This document shows positions 47,418 through 57,220 of a DNA stretch of 64,000 bases, one piece after another. Position numbers and translations under genes: made by a program. This stretch comes from Cupriavidus metallidurans CH34 (GTDB lineage Bacteria > Pseudomonadota > Gammaproteobacteria > Burkholderiales > Burkholderiaceae). The stretch's first letter is position 1, and each line of letters starts with the position of its first letter. The notes beneath the pieces were generated by a model. That model had not been told where the DNA came from. It did not search any database and worked only from the letters and a program-made list of their open reading frames with translations. The stretch lies in the NCBI RefSeq assembly GCF_000196015.1, contig NC_007973.1, positions 62,001 to 126,000 on the forward strand, in the 5' to 3' direction.

Positions 47418-48599
47418 ATGACCGAACTACCCGGCCTGAAATTCGACCTTGGCGAAGACATCGAGATGCTGCGCGAATCGGTGCGCAACTGGGCGCAGGC
47501 CGAACTGGCGCCGCGCGCCGCCGAGATCGACCGGACCGACCAGTTTCCGATGGATGCATGGCGGAAGATGGGCGACCTCGGCGTGCTGGGCATCACGGTG
47601 GCCGAGGAGTACGGCGGCGCCAACATGGGGTACCTGGCCCACATGATCGCGATGGAGGAGATCAGCCGCGCGTCGGCGTCGGTCGGCCTGTCGTACGGCG
47701 CCCATTCGAACCTGTGCGTGAACCAGATCCACCGCAACGGCACGGCGGCCCAGAAGGCGAAGTACCTGCCGAAGCTGGTTTCCGGCGAATGGATCGGCGC
47801 GCTGGCCATGAGCGAGCCGAACGCCGGATCGGACGTGGTCAGCATGAAGCTGCGCGCCGATTTCAAGGGTGACCGCTACGTGCTCAACGGCACCAAGATG
47901 TGGATCACGAACGGGCCGGACTGCGACGTGCTGGTGGTCTACGCCAAGACCGAGCCGGACCTGGGCGCGCGCGGCATGACCGCCTTCATCGTCGAGAAGG
48001 GCATGAAGGGCTTCTCGGTAGCCCAGAAGCTGGACAAGCTCGGCATGCGCGGTTCGCACACCGGCGAACTGGTGTTCCAGGACGTGGAAGTGCCGGTCGA
48101 GAACATTCTCGGGGCCGAGAACGGGGGCGCCAAGGTGCTGATGAGCGGCCTGGACTACGAGCGCGCCGTGCTGTCGGGCGGCCCGGTCGGCATCATGCAG
48201 GCCTGCATGGACGTGATCACGCCGTACATCCACGATCGCAAGCAGTTTGGCCAGAGCATCGGCGAGTTCCAGCTGATCCAGGGCAAGGTGGCCGACATGT
48301 ACACCACGCTGCAGGCCGCGCGCAGCTACCTGTACACCGTGGGCAAGAACCTGGACTCGCTGGGCACGGACCACGTGCGCCAGGTCCGCAAGGACTGCGC
48401 CGCCGTGATTCTGTACACCGCGGAGAAGGCCACGTGGATGGCGGGCGAGTCGGTGCAGATCCTGGGCGGTAACGGCTACATCAACGAATACCCGGTCGGC
48501 CGCCTGTGGCGTGATGCCAAGCTGTACGAGATCGGCGCGGGCACTTCGGAGATCCGCCGCATGCTGATTGGCCGCGAATTGTTCTCCGAAACGATGTAA
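47418..48599 (+). CDS. liuA: Isovaleryl-CoA dehydrogenase
   Basis: This FAD enzyme oxidises isovaleryl-CoA to 3-methylcrotonyl-CoA in leucine degradation. The 393-residue protein has the acyl-CoA dehydrogenase motifs ([45 protein letters not shown]). The catalytic Glu is in [14 protein letters not shown], the position specific to isovaleryl-CoA dehydrogenase, while the usual C-terminal Glu position reads GAGTSEI. The ATG at 47418 follows ACAGGAGA. It is the first gene after liuR and is followed by a strong terminator. Confidence 0.94.
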   Translation: MTELPGLKFDLGEDIEMLRESVRNWAQAELAPRAAEIDRTDQFPMDAWRKMGDLGVLGITVAEEYGGANMGYLAHMIAMEEISRASASVGLSYGAHSNLCVNQIHRNGTAAQKAKYLPKLVSGEWIGALAMSEPNAGSDVVSMKLRADFKGDRYVLNGTKMWITNGPDCDVLVVYAKTEPDLGARGMTAFIVEKGMKGFSVAQKLDKLGMRGSHTGELVFQDVEVPVENILGAENGGAKVLMSGLDYERAVLSGGPVGIMQACMDVITPYIHDRKQFGQSIGEFQLIQGKVADMYTTLQAARSYLYTVGKNLDSLGTDHVRQVRKDCAAVILYTAEKATWMAGESVQILGGNGYINEYPVGRLWRDAKLYEIGAGTSEIRRMLIGRELFSETM

Positions 48600-48629
48600 T
48601 CCGCCCAGTCGACTGAAAAGTGCTCTATG

Positions 48630-48670
48630 AGGCGTTCGGTGCCGCCATTGGGCCGGCACCGAACGCCTTT
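48630..48670 (+). terminator. Rho-independent terminator between liuA and aceK
   Basis: A perfect 15-bp stem pairs bases 48630-48644 with 48654-48668 around a 9-base loop, followed by TTT. It ends the liuA transcript, so aceK needs its own promoter; TACAAT at 48670-48675 is a possible -10 box. Confidence 0.85.
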
Positions 48671-48725
48671 ACAATCTCAACATCGCCGCCTGCCCGATTC
48701 TCACAGTCTTCGAGCCCTCCGAGCC

Positions 48726-50549
48726 ATGTCCCACTTCCCCAAGCTGCTCTCGTCGCAGATTGCCTACGATGTGGCGCGGACCATGCTGGATGGCTTCGAC
48801 AAGCACTACCGGCTGTTCCGCGAAGTCAGTATCGAGGCCAAGGCGCGCTTCGAGGTCGGTGACTGGCATGGTCTGCAGCAACTGCAGCGGGACCGCATCG
48901 CGTTCTACAACCAGCGCGTGCACGAAACCATCGTGACGCTCCAGGACGAGTACGACGCGGAGGACATCGAGGACGAGATCTGGCAGCAGATCAAGCTGCA
49001 CTACATCGGCCTGCTGACGAACCATCATCAGCCCGAACTGGCCGAGACGTTCTTCAACTCGGTCTTCACGCGTATCCAGCACCGCTCGTACTTCAACAAC
49101 GATTTCATCTTCGTGCGTCCCGCGATCTCGACCGAGTACATCGAGAACGAGGAGTCGCCGATCAAGCCGACCTACCGCGCCTACTACCCGGGCAGCCGCG
49201 AGGGCATGGCGGCCTGCTTCGAGCGGATCGTGAACAACTTTCAGCTCGAGCGTCCGTTCGAGGATCTCAAGCGGGATGCCGGCTATGTGGCCCGCGCGAT
49301 CACCGAGCACTTCGGCGAATTCCGCATTGCGCCGAATTTCCAGGTGCATACGCTGTCGTCGCTGTTCTTCCGCAACAAGACTGCGTTCGTCATCGGCCGG
49401 GTGATCAACGGCGACCATACCTATCCGCTGGTGGTGCCGATCATTCACGCGGCATCTGGCAAGCTCGTGCTGGACACGGTGCTGCTGCACCGGGAGCAGA
49501 TCCTGATCCTGTTCTCGTTCGCGCACGCCTACTTCATGGTCGACATGGAGATCCCGTCGGCCTACGTGACTTTCCTGCGAGACCTGCTGCCGCGCAAGTC
49601 GCGCGCGGAGATCTACACCTCGCTGGGTTTGCAGAAGCAGGGCAAGAACCTGTTCTATCGCGACTTCCTGCATCATCTGCAGCATTCGTCGGATAAATTC
49701 ATCAGCGCGCCGGGCATCAAGGGGCTGGTGATGCTGGTGTTCACGCTGCCGTCGTTCCCATACGTGTTCAAGGTGATCCGCGATTTCTTCCCGGCGCCGA
49801 AGGAAACCACGCGCGAACTGGTGAAATCGAAATACCAGCTCGTCAAGCAGCATGACCGCGTGGGCCGCATGGCCGATACGCTCGAGTACTCCGATGTGGC
49901 GTTCCCGCTGTCCCGCTTCGACGACGCGCTGGTGCGCGAGCTGGAGCAGCACGCGCCGTCGATGATCGAGTACCAGCGCAGCAAGCAGGGCGAGGACGAG
50001 ATCGTCGTGCGCCATGTCTATATCGAACGCCGCATGACGCCGCTGAACATCTGGCTTCAGGAGGGAACGGACGAGCAGGTGGATCACGGCATCCTCGAAT
50101 ACGGCAACGCCGTCAAGGAACTGATCGCCGCGAACATCTTCCCCGGCGACATGCTTTACAAGAACTTCGGCGTAACCCGCCACGGCCGCGTGGTCTTCTA
50201 CGACTACGACGAGATCGAGTACCTGACCGACTGCAACGTCCGCCGCGTACCCGCCCCGCGCAACGAGGAAGAGGAAATGTCCGGCGAGGTGTGGTACACC
50301 GTACGTCCGCACGACATTTTTCCGGAGACCTACGGCACATTCCTGCTGGGCGATCCGCGTGTGCGCGCCGCCTTCATGCGGCATCACCCCGATTTCTTTG
50401 ACGCTGCGATGTGGCAGCACCACAAAGACCGGCTCCTGGCCGGCCATGTCCATGACTTTTTTGCGTACCACAGCCAAGAACGCTTCATCCACCGCTACGG
50501 GTCCGGCGCAACCGGCCCCGCAACTGAAGAACCAAGGAGGGCAGCATGA
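48726..50549 (+). CDS. aceK: Isocitrate dehydrogenase kinase/phosphatase
   Basis: AceK phosphorylates and dephosphorylates isocitrate dehydrogenase, setting the split between the TCA cycle and the glyoxylate bypass. The 607-residue protein matches the family throughout ([20 protein letters not shown], the [17 protein letters not shown] segment, then [20 protein letters not shown]). The ATG at 48726 gives the usual start; the open frame upstream to 48627 overlaps the terminator. It overlaps the carbonic anhydrase gene by four bases (ATGA). Its place beside acyl-CoA catabolism fits growth on acetyl-CoA-forming substrates. Confidence 0.95.
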   Translation: MSHFPKLLSSQIAYDVARTMLDGFDKHYRLFREVSIEAKARFEVGDWHGLQQLQRDRIAFYNQRVHETIVTLQDEYDAEDIEDEIWQQIKLHYIGLLTNHHQPELAETFFNSVFTRIQHRSYFNNDFIFVRPAISTEYIENEESPIKPTYRAYYPGSREGMAACFERIVNNFQLERPFEDLKRDAGYVARAITEHFGEFRIAPNFQVHTLSSLFFRNKTAFVIGRVINGDHTYPLVVPIIHAASGKLVLDTVLLHREQILILFSFAHAYFMVDMEIPSAYVTFLRDLLPRKSRAEIYTSLGLQKQGKNLFYRDFLHHLQHSSDKFISAPGIKGLVMLVFTLPSFPYVFKVIRDFFPAPKETTRELVKSKYQLVKQHDRVGRMADTLEYSDVAFPLSRFDDALVRELEQHAPSMIEYQRSKQGEDEIVVRHVYIERRMTPLNIWLQEGTDEQVDHGILEYGNAVKELIAANIFPGDMLYKNFGVTRHGRVVFYDYDEIEYLTDCNVRRVPAPRNEEEEMSGEVWYTVRPHDIFPETYGTFLLGDPRVRAAFMRHHPDFFDAAMWQHHKDRLLAGHVHDFFAYHSQERFIHRYGSGATGPATEEPRRAA

Positions 50550-51217
50550 GTGACGCCATCGCCCAGCTGTTCCGCAACAACCGCGAATGGGTAGACCGCG
50601 TCAACGCGGAAGACCCGACTTTCTTCACGCGCCTGGCCAACCAGCAGGCCCCCGAGTACCTGTGGATTGGTTGTTCCGATTCGCGCGTGCCGGCCAACCA
50701 GATTCTTGGCCTGGCGCCGGGCGAGGTCTTCGTCCATCGCAATATCGCCAACGTGATTTCGCACAGCGATCTGAACGCGCTGTCGGTGCTGCAATTCGCT
50801 GTCGATGTGCTCAAGGTTCGCCACGTGACCGTGGTGGGCCACTACGGCTGCGGCGGCGTGAAGGTGGCGCTCAAGCGCGAGCGCGTCGGCCTGGCCGACA
50901 ACTGGCTGCGCCACGTGCAGGATGTGGCCGACAAGCACGCGGGCTATCTGGGCACCGTGCTGCGCGAGGACGACGCGCATACCCGCCTGTGCGAGCTGAA
51001 CGTGATCGAGCAGGTCAACAACGTCTGCCAGACCACCGTGCTCCAGGATGCCTGGGCGCGCGGTCAGGCCGTCACGGTGCATGGCTGGGTCTACGGCGTG
51101 TCCGACGGCCTGCTGCGCGATCTCGGCATGGCCGCCAGCAACAATGACGAACTGCACGCGCAGATTGCAGCCGCGCTGCGCCAGTACGGCGATCCGCCAC
51201 AAGCATCGATTCGCTGA
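50546..51217 (+). CDS. can: Beta-carbonic anhydrase
   Basis: This zinc enzyme interconverts CO2 and bicarbonate. The 223-residue beta-class protein has the zinc ligands and Asp/Arg dyad in [10 protein letters not shown] and the second ligand pair in HYGCGGVKV. Bicarbonate is the substrate of biotin carboxylases, so the location near acyl-CoA catabolism is sensible. It is translationally coupled to aceK and 41 bases before the thiolase gene. Confidence 0.94.
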   Translation: MSDAIAQLFRNNREWVDRVNAEDPTFFTRLANQQAPEYLWIGCSDSRVPANQILGLAPGEVFVHRNIANVISHSDLNALSVLQFAVDVLKVRHVTVVGHYGCGGVKVALKRERVGLADNWLRHVQDVADKHAGYLGTVLREDDAHTRLCELNVIEQVNNVCQTTVLQDAWARGQAVTVHGWVYGVSDGLLRDLGMAASNNDELHAQIAAALRQYGDPPQASIR

Positions 51218-51258
51218 TTTCAACCCACGAAGCTCCACCCCTGCTTCAGGAGACAGAC

Positions 51259-52443
51259 ATGCAGAAGGACCCAGTCGTTATCGTTTCCGCGGTGCGTACC
51301 CCGATGGGTGCGTTCCAGAGTGAACTGAGCAGTCTGATGGCGCCGCAGCTTGGCGCCGCCGCGATCCGCGCGGCGGTTGAGCGCGCGGGCATCAAGCCTG
51401 AGCAGGTGCAGGAGGTGGTGTTCGGCTGTGTGCTGCCAGCCGGACAGGGTCAGGCGCCCGCCCGACAGGCCGCGCTTGGCGCGGGCCTGCCGCTCGACGT
51501 GGCGTGTACCACCGTCAACAAGATGTGCGGCTCCGGCATGCGTGCGGCGATGAGCGTCTACGACGGCCTGCTGGCCGGATCGTTCGATATCGCCGTGGCC
51601 GGCGGCATGGAAAGCATGACCAACGCGCCATACCTGGTGCCGAAGGCGCGTGGTGGCTATCGCATCGGCCACGGCATGATCTACGACCACATGATGCTGG
51701 ACGGCCTGGAGGACGCGTACGACAAGGGCCGGGCCATGGGCACTTTCGGCGAGGACTGCGCCGCCAAGTACCACTTCACGCGCGAACAGCAGGATGCGTT
51801 CGCGATGGAGTCGGTGCGCCGCGCCCAGCGTGCCACCGAGCAGGGCGACTTCCGCTGGGAGATCGTGCCGGTGACGGTGTCGGGCAAGGGTGGCGATACC
51901 GTCATCGACACCGATGAGGGGCCGCGCCGCATCAAGGTCGACAAGATCCCGTCGCTGAAGCCGGCGTTTGCCAAGGACGGCACGATTACCGCTGCGTCGT
52001 CGTCGTCGATCAATGACGGCGCCTCGGCGCTGGTGATGATGCGCGAATCCACCGCGAAATCGCTCGGGTTGCAGCCAATCGCCAGAATGCTCGGCCATAC
52101 CTCCCACGCACAGGCGCCGGGCTGGTTCACCACCGCGCCGGTGGAGGCCATCGCCAAGCTGTATCGCAAGCTCGACTGGAACACTGGCAGCGTCGATCTG
52201 TTCGAAATCAACGAGGCCTTTGCCGTGGTGCCGATGGCCGCGATGCACGATCTCGACATTCCGCGCGACAAGGTCAACATCCATGGCGGCGCATGCGCGC
52301 TGGGCCATCCGATCGGCGCGTCCGGCGCACGTATCATGACCACGCTGATCGGCGCATTGCGCAAGACCGGCGGCAAGCGCGGCGTGGCCAGCCTCTGCAT
52401 CGGCGGCGGCGAAGCCACTGCGGTCGGCATCGAACTCTACTGA
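51259..52443 (+). CDS. Acetyl-CoA C-acyltransferase (thiolase)
   Basis: A 394-residue thiolase with the acyl-carrying Cys in VNKMCGSGM, the His in GGACALGHPIGASGA and the second Cys in CIGGGEATAVG. It resembles biosynthetic-type acetyl-CoA acetyltransferase (AtoB/PhaA class), acting on acetoacetyl-CoA, a leucine degradation end product. An RBS AGGAGA precedes the ATG. It belongs to the run of genes from can to the hydratase. Confidence 0.92.
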   Translation: MQKDPVVIVSAVRTPMGAFQSELSSLMAPQLGAAAIRAAVERAGIKPEQVQEVVFGCVLPAGQGQAPARQAALGAGLPLDVACTTVNKMCGSGMRAAMSVYDGLLAGSFDIAVAGGMESMTNAPYLVPKARGGYRIGHGMIYDHMMLDGLEDAYDKGRAMGTFGEDCAAKYHFTREQQDAFAMESVRRAQRATEQGDFRWEIVPVTVSGKGGDTVIDTDEGPRRIKVDKIPSLKPAFAKDGTITAASSSSINDGASALVMMRESTAKSLGLQPIARMLGHTSHAQAPGWFTTAPVEAIAKLYRKLDWNTGSVDLFEINEAFAVVPMAAMHDLDIPRDKVNIHGGACALGHPIGASGARIMTTLIGALRKTGGKRGVASLCIGGGEATAVGIELY

Positions 52444-52492
52444 AGTTACGGACGTTACTGACGCGCTCGCAATCATCCACAGGAGGCTGAAC

Positions 52493-53173
52493 ATGCCCAC
52501 CGCTCTCGTCCTCGGCGCCTCGCGCGGCCTGGGTCTCGAATTTGTCCGGCAGTACCGCGCCGATGGCTGGCGCGTCATCGCCGCCGCGCGTAGCGACGAG
52601 GGCGTTGCCGCGCTCACGGCGCTCGGCGCGGAAGCGCACAAGCTCGACCTCACCGACGCGGCCGCCGTGGCGGGGCTCGCCTGGAAGCTCGATGGCGAGA
52701 CGCTGGACGTGGCGATCTACAACGCCGGCGTGATCGGCCCGCGTTCGGAAACGGCGGAACCGGTGACCCGCGAGGAATTCGACGCGGTGATGCACACCAA
52801 CGTGCTCGGTCCGATGATGGCGCTGCCGGTGCTGCTGCCGTTCGTCGAATCCGGCAATCATGGCCGCGGTGGCGTGCTGGCGGTGCTGTCGTCGCGCATG
52901 GGCAGCATCGGCGCGATGGACAGCAACCGTAGCTGGCTCTATCGCGTGAGCAAGGCATCGGTGAACGCCGCGCTGAAGTCCGTTTCGCTCGATGCGCGCC
53001 ATGCGATCTGCGTGGCACTGCATCCGGGCTGGGTGCAGACCGACATGGGTGGCCCGAAAGCCGACCTCACGCCGCAGCAGAGCGTGGCGGGTATGCGCCG
53101 CGTGCTGGCCGGCGTAGCGCGTCACGATAACGGCAGCTTCCACAACTACGACGGTACGTCGATTCCCTGGTAA
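52493..53173 (+). CDS. Short-chain dehydrogenase/reductase
   Basis: A 226-residue SDR with the cofactor loop VLGASRGLGLEFV, the NAG-type motif in IYNAGVIGPR, Ser in LSSRMGSIG and the Tyr-Lys pair in WLYRVSKASV. The divergent glycine loop and short C-terminus are typical of the CsgA-like SDR group. It sits 15 bases before an acyl-CoA dehydrogenase, suggesting a role with acyl-CoA or derived carbonyl compounds. Confidence 0.88.
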   Translation: MPTALVLGASRGLGLEFVRQYRADGWRVIAAARSDEGVAALTALGAEAHKLDLTDAAAVAGLAWKLDGETLDVAIYNAGVIGPRSETAEPVTREEFDAVMHTNVLGPMMALPVLLPFVESGNHGRGGVLAVLSSRMGSIGAMDSNRSWLYRVSKASVNAALKSVSLDARHAICVALHPGWVQTDMGGPKADLTPQQSVAGMRRVLAGVARHDNGSFHNYDGTSIPW

Positions 53174-53188
53174 GAGACCCGGTACAAC

Positions 53189-54319
53189 ATGCTGCTGACC
53201 CCTGAACAGGAAATGATCCGTGACGCCGTGCGGCAGTTCGCGCAGGACGTCATCGCGCCGCAGGCCGCCCGATGGGATCGCGACAAGACGTTCCCGAAGG
53301 ACGTGCACAAGGAACTGGCGCGTCTGGGTGCCTACGGCGTGGCCGTGCCCGAAGCCCTTGGCGGCGCCGGGCTCGACTATCTGTCGCTCGCGCTGATCCT
53401 GGAAGAGATCGCGGCCGGAGACGGCGGCACCTCCACTGTCATCAGCGTCAACAACTGCCCGGTGTGCAGCATGCTGATGGCCTTCGCCAGCGACGCGCAG
53501 AAGCAGCAGTGGCTGGTGCCGCTGGCGCAAGGTGACATGCTCGGCGCATTCTGCCTGACCGAGCCGCACGTCGGCTCCGACGCATCGGCGTTGCGCACCA
53601 CGGCCACGCGCGATGGCGACCACTACGTGCTCAACGGCGTGAAGCAGTTCATCACCAGTGGCAAACATGCCGACGTGGCGATCGTGATGGCCGTGACCGA
53701 CAAGGCCGCGGGCAAACGCGGCATCAGCGCATTCCTGGTGCCGACGTCAACGCCCGGCTATATCGTCGCGCGTCTGGAGGAAAAGCTGGGCCAGCACTCT
53801 TCCGACACCGCGCAGATCGTGTTCGAGAACTGCCGGATTCCGGCCGCGAACATGCTTGGCGAGGAGGGCGCCGGCTACAAGATGGCGCTCTCCGGTCTCG
53901 AAGGTGGCCGCATCGGTATCGCTTCCCAAAGCATCGGCATGGCGCGCGCGGCATTCGAGGCGGCGCTGGCCTACGCCAAGGAGCGCGAGAGCTTCGGGCA
54001 GCCGCTGTTCCAGCACCAGGCCGTGCAGTTCCGGCTTGCCGATATGGCGACGCAGATCGACGTGGCGCGCCAGATGGTGTGGCATGCCGCATCGCTCAAG
54101 GATGCCGGCCGGCCCTGCCTGAAGGAAGCGGCCATGGCCAAGCTTTTCGCCAGCGAGATGGCCGAGCGGGTATGCTCGGATGCCATCCAGGTGTTCGGTG
54201 GCTACGGCTACGTGACCGATTTCCCCGTCGAGCGCATCTATCGCGATGTGCGCGTGTGCCAGATCTATGAAGGGACCAGCGATATCCAGAAGATCCTGAT
54301 CGCCCGCGCGCTTGGCTGA
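53189..54319 (+). CDS. Acyl-CoA dehydrogenase
   Basis: A 376-residue flavoenzyme. Motifs include FCLTEPHVGSDASALRTT and QVFGGYGYVTDFPVERIYRD, and the catalytic Glu in QIYEGTSDIQKIL occupies the position of medium- and short-chain dehydrogenases, unlike LiuA. It is thus a general or branched/short-chain acyl-CoA dehydrogenase rather than a second isovaleryl enzyme. It lies 15 bases after an SDR gene. Confidence 0.92.
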   Translation: MLLTPEQEMIRDAVRQFAQDVIAPQAARWDRDKTFPKDVHKELARLGAYGVAVPEALGGAGLDYLSLALILEEIAAGDGGTSTVISVNNCPVCSMLMAFASDAQKQQWLVPLAQGDMLGAFCLTEPHVGSDASALRTTATRDGDHYVLNGVKQFITSGKHADVAIVMAVTDKAAGKRGISAFLVPTSTPGYIVARLEEKLGQHSSDTAQIVFENCRIPAANMLGEEGAGYKMALSGLEGGRIGIASQSIGMARAAFEAALAYAKERESFGQPLFQHQAVQFRLADMATQIDVARQMVWHAASLKDAGRPCLKEAAMAKLFASEMAERVCSDAIQVFGGYGYVTDFPVERIYRDVRVCQIYEGTSDIQKILIARALG

Positions 54320-54408
54320 CAGGCATCTCGAATACGAAGACGAACACAAGTACGAACACGAGTATCCGCACTTTCCTCAACTGTTGTCCGTGAACCGGAG
54401 CCTTTGCG

Positions 54409-55068
54409 ATGACCGCCCCCATCGACTTCTACTTCGATTTCTCCTCGCCCTATGGCTACTTCGCCAGCACGCGCATCGACGATATTGCCCAGAAGTACGG
54501 CCGCTATGTGATCTGGCATCCGATCCTGCTCGGCGTGGTGTTCAAGACAACCGGCTCGTCGCCGCTTCCCAGCATTCCGCTCAAGGGCGATTACTGCTGG
54601 CGTGATTTCGAGCGGACCTCGGAATTCAACCATATCGACTACAAGCGGCCCACGCATTTCCCACTGCCGACGCGACATGCAGCGCGCGCGATGCTATGGC
54701 TGCAGAACAACCACGGTGCGGATGTGGCCACGGCGTTTGCCAAGGCCGTGTATCGCGCGCTGTTTGTCGACGACATCAACATTGCCGAACCCGCCGAACT
54801 GGCGAAGCTGGCCGAGCCGCTCGGCGTCGACCCGATCGCCATGAACGAAGGTGCCAACAACTACCAGATCAAGGACCAGCTCAAGGCCGAGATCGACGTG
54901 GCGATGGCCAAGGGTGTGTTCGGCTCGCCGTTCGTGATCGTCGACGGCGAACCGTTCTGGGGCTTCGACCGCTTCGACCAGGTCGAAGCCTATCTGAAGA
55001 GCCGGCGGCAGACCGAACTGCGCGCCGTCGGCGGTAACGAACTCAACAAGGAAAAGAAACCCGCATGA
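54409..55068 (+). CDS. 2-hydroxychromene-2-carboxylate isomerase family protein (DsbA-like fold)
   Basis: A 219-residue protein of the HCCA isomerase / kappa-class glutathione transferase family. The catalytic Ser lies in FYFDFSSPYGYFAS, and the C-terminal thioredoxin-fold part has GVFGSPFVIVDGEPFWGFD. The classical reaction belongs to naphthalene degradation, yet no other such gene is here, so another glutathione-dependent isomerisation is likely. It overlaps the HAD hydrolase gene by four bases. Confidence 0.87.
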   Translation: MTAPIDFYFDFSSPYGYFASTRIDDIAQKYGRYVIWHPILLGVVFKTTGSSPLPSIPLKGDYCWRDFERTSEFNHIDYKRPTHFPLPTRHAARAMLWLQNNHGADVATAFAKAVYRALFVDDINIAEPAELAKLAEPLGVDPIAMNEGANNYQIKDQLKAEIDVAMAKGVFGSPFVIVDGEPFWGFDRFDQVEAYLKSRRQTELRAVGGNELNKEKKPA

Positions 55069-55748
55069 CCGCAGCAAACCAGGCCGCACGCTTCGATTGC
55101 GTGATTTTCGATTGTGACGGCGTGCTCGTCGATAGCGAACCGATCGTGCATCGCGTGCTGAATCGCGTGCTGAACGAGATTGGTATCGAGATCACGCTCG
55201 AGGAATCCATGAAGTGGTTCCTCGGACGCGCGGTGCGTGACGAGCTTGGCAATATCGAGGCGCGCCTGGGCAAGCCATTGCCCAGGAATTTCCTGTCCGA
55301 GTGGTTCGTGCGTCGCGACGCGGCACTCATCGAGGAACTGGAAGCCGTGCCGCACGTCCGTCAGGCGATCGAAGCCGTCAAGGCACGTGGCCTGCCGGTG
55401 TGCGTGGCGTCCGGCGCCGACCGCATCAAGGTCAAGCTGCAGTTGAACCACACGCAGCTGGTGGAACTGTTCACCGACGATGCCGCGCGCGAGCACATCT
55501 TCTCGGCTACCGAAGTGGAGCACAGCAAGCCCGCGCCCGACGTGTACCTGCTGGCTGCGCGCACGATGGGCGTCGATCCGTCGCGCTGCGCGGTGATCGA
55601 GGACAGTCCCACCGGCGCCACGGCGGGCGTGGCTGCCGGCATGACGGTGTTTGGCTACGCCGCGAGCACCAACGCCGACGCCTTGCGCGCGGTTGGCGTG
55701 ACGACGATCTTCACTGACATGCGCGAGTTGCCGGGGCTGATCGGATGA
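55065..55748 (+). CDS. HAD-family hydrolase (phosphoglycolate/beta-phosphoglucomutase-like)
   Basis: A 227-residue HAD phosphatase. Motif I is IFDCDGVLVDSEPI, motif II lies in CVASGADRIK, and the Lys and acidic motifs III/IV are seen in EHSKPAPDVYLLAA and AVIEDSPTGATAG. A helical cap sits between motifs I and II. The substrate is not evident. It overlaps both neighbours by four bases, so it is translated as part of the run. Confidence 0.88.
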   Translation: MTAANQAARFDCVIFDCDGVLVDSEPIVHRVLNRVLNEIGIEITLEESMKWFLGRAVRDELGNIEARLGKPLPRNFLSEWFVRRDAALIEELEAVPHVRQAIEAVKARGLPVCVASGADRIKVKLQLNHTQLVELFTDDAAREHIFSATEVEHSKPAPDVYLLAARTMGVDPSRCAVIEDSPTGATAGVAAGMTVFGYAASTNADALRAVGVTTIFTDMRELPGLIG

Positions 55749-56170
55749 CGAACAAGGGTCGGGCCGGCACCGGCCCGGCACCGTGCCCCTGCGGCAACGG
55801 CGCCTACGACACGTGCTGCGGCCGCTTCCATCGTGGCGAGGCATCGCCACCCACGGCGGAGGCGCTGATGCGGTCGCGTTACAGCGCCTATGTGCTGGGT
55901 GACGTGAGCTGGCTGCGGCAGACCTGGCACGCGTCGACCTGCCCGCCGGACCTCTCGGCCGATCCCGGCACGAACTGGCTCGGGCTGACCGTGAAGTCCC
56001 ACGCGCAGCAGGACGCCACGCACGCCACAGTCGAGTTCGTCGCGCGTTACAAGGTGGGGGGCCGCGCGCACCGGCTGCATGAGCTGAGCCGTTTTGTATT
56101 CGAGTCGCGTGAGCCGGGCGAAGCGTCGCGCTGGCTCTACGTGGATGGTGACCTGCGCGAACCGGCCTGA
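55745..56170 (+). CDS. YchJ family protein (UPF0225)
   Basis: A 141-residue protein with an N-terminal zinc-binding motif (PCPCGNGAYDTCCGRFHRGE) and the family segment ALMRSRYSAYVLGD, ending with a WLYVDGDLREP strand. YchJ proteins have an NTF2-like fold and no assigned function. It overlaps the HAD gene by four bases. Confidence 0.87.
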   Translation: MTNKGRAGTGPAPCPCGNGAYDTCCGRFHRGEASPPTAEALMRSRYSAYVLGDVSWLRQTWHASTCPPDLSADPGTNWLGLTVKSHAQQDATHATVEFVARYKVGGRAHRLHELSRFVFESREPGEASRWLYVDGDLREPA

Positions 56171-56230
56171 CCGGCGCTGCAATACATCCTGGCGAATTGC
56201 GCCAGTAACGTTTTCTGAAGAAGGTTGGTT

Positions 56231-57160
56231 GTGAAGTCTCGCGTCGTCTCCTCCATCTGCGGCATCGCGGCCGCGCTCGCTGGCCTGGTCTGGTGCGCGA
56301 CGGCCATCGCGCAGGTGGCTCTGCCCGCGCATACGATCGAGCAGGTCGTGATGGTGCCGAAGGTCGGCGCGGAGGACACGGTGGACCTGGAAACGACGAT
56401 CTTCCGGCCACCCGGCGAAGGACGCCGGCCGCTCGTGGTGATCAACCACGGCAAGACGCCGGGCAAACCGGCGTTTCAGCGACGTGCGCGCTTTGCCGCG
56501 CAGACCGCCGAATTCGTGCGGCGCGGTTTTGTGGTGGCACTGCCAATGCGGCAAGGCTTTTCCAAGTCTGGCGGCAAGTATGTCGGCGGAAGCTGCGATG
56601 TCGGCGCGAACGGCATGGCGCAGGCGGAGGATGTGATCGCCGCGCTTGATTACCTAGTGCAGCAGCCCTACGTGGACCCGACACGCATCGTCGTGATCGG
56701 CCAGTCGTTTGGCGGCCTGTCGACCATGGCGCTGTCCACGATCGGCTATCCGGGCGTGGTCGGCGTGATCAACTTCGCTGGCGGGCTGCGCAATGAAAGC
56801 TGCAGCGGCTGGGAAAACAACCTGGTTGATGTGTTCGGCGACTACGGCCGCGGCGCGCGCTATCCGTCGCTCTGGATCTATGGCGACAACGATCGCTTCT
56901 GGCCGTGGCCGTTGCCGGAGCGGATGTTCAACAGCTACAAGGCCAACGTGAGCGGCGCGGCAAAGGACACCCACTTTGTCGACGTCGGCGAGTTCGATGG
57001 CGATTCACACCAGCTTTTCAGCGATAGCGCGGGCATCGCCGTATGGCTGCCAGAGGTGGAAACCTTCTTCCGCGACCACGGCCTGCCTTTCGACGTGGAG
57101 CCGCCGGAGGCAGAGCCCGTCACGCGCGGCGTGACCAGCAACCGGCGCCAGAAATCCTGA
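56231..57160 (+). CDS. Secreted alpha/beta hydrolase (dienelactone-hydrolase-like)
   Basis: A 309-residue protein with a signal peptide (SSICGIAAALAGLVWCATAIA, cleavage near AIAQ) and an alpha/beta-hydrolase domain: the nucleophile in VVIGQSFGGLS, Asp in YGDNDRFWPW and His in EFDGDSHQLF. The GTG at 56231 is chosen because the AAGAAGG ribosome site ends six bases before it; a TTG at 56225 is too close. Substrate unknown; an extracellular or periplasmic ester is likely. Confidence 0.82.
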   Translation: MKSRVVSSICGIAAALAGLVWCATAIAQVALPAHTIEQVVMVPKVGAEDTVDLETTIFRPPGEGRRPLVVINHGKTPGKPAFQRRARFAAQTAEFVRRGFVVALPMRQGFSKSGGKYVGGSCDVGANGMAQAEDVIAALDYLVQQPYVDPTRIVVIGQSFGGLSTMALSTIGYPGVVGVINFAGGLRNESCSGWENNLVDVFGDYGRGARYPSLWIYGDNDRFWPWPLPERMFNSYKANVSGAAKDTHFVDVGEFDGDSHQLFSDSAGIAVWLPEVETFFRDHGLPFDVEPPEAEPVTRGVTSNRRQKS

Positions 57161-57220
57161 ATTGGCCGCATTCGACGGAATTCGGCCCCGTCCATTACAC
57201 ATCCGTTTCTCGGAGGAGAC

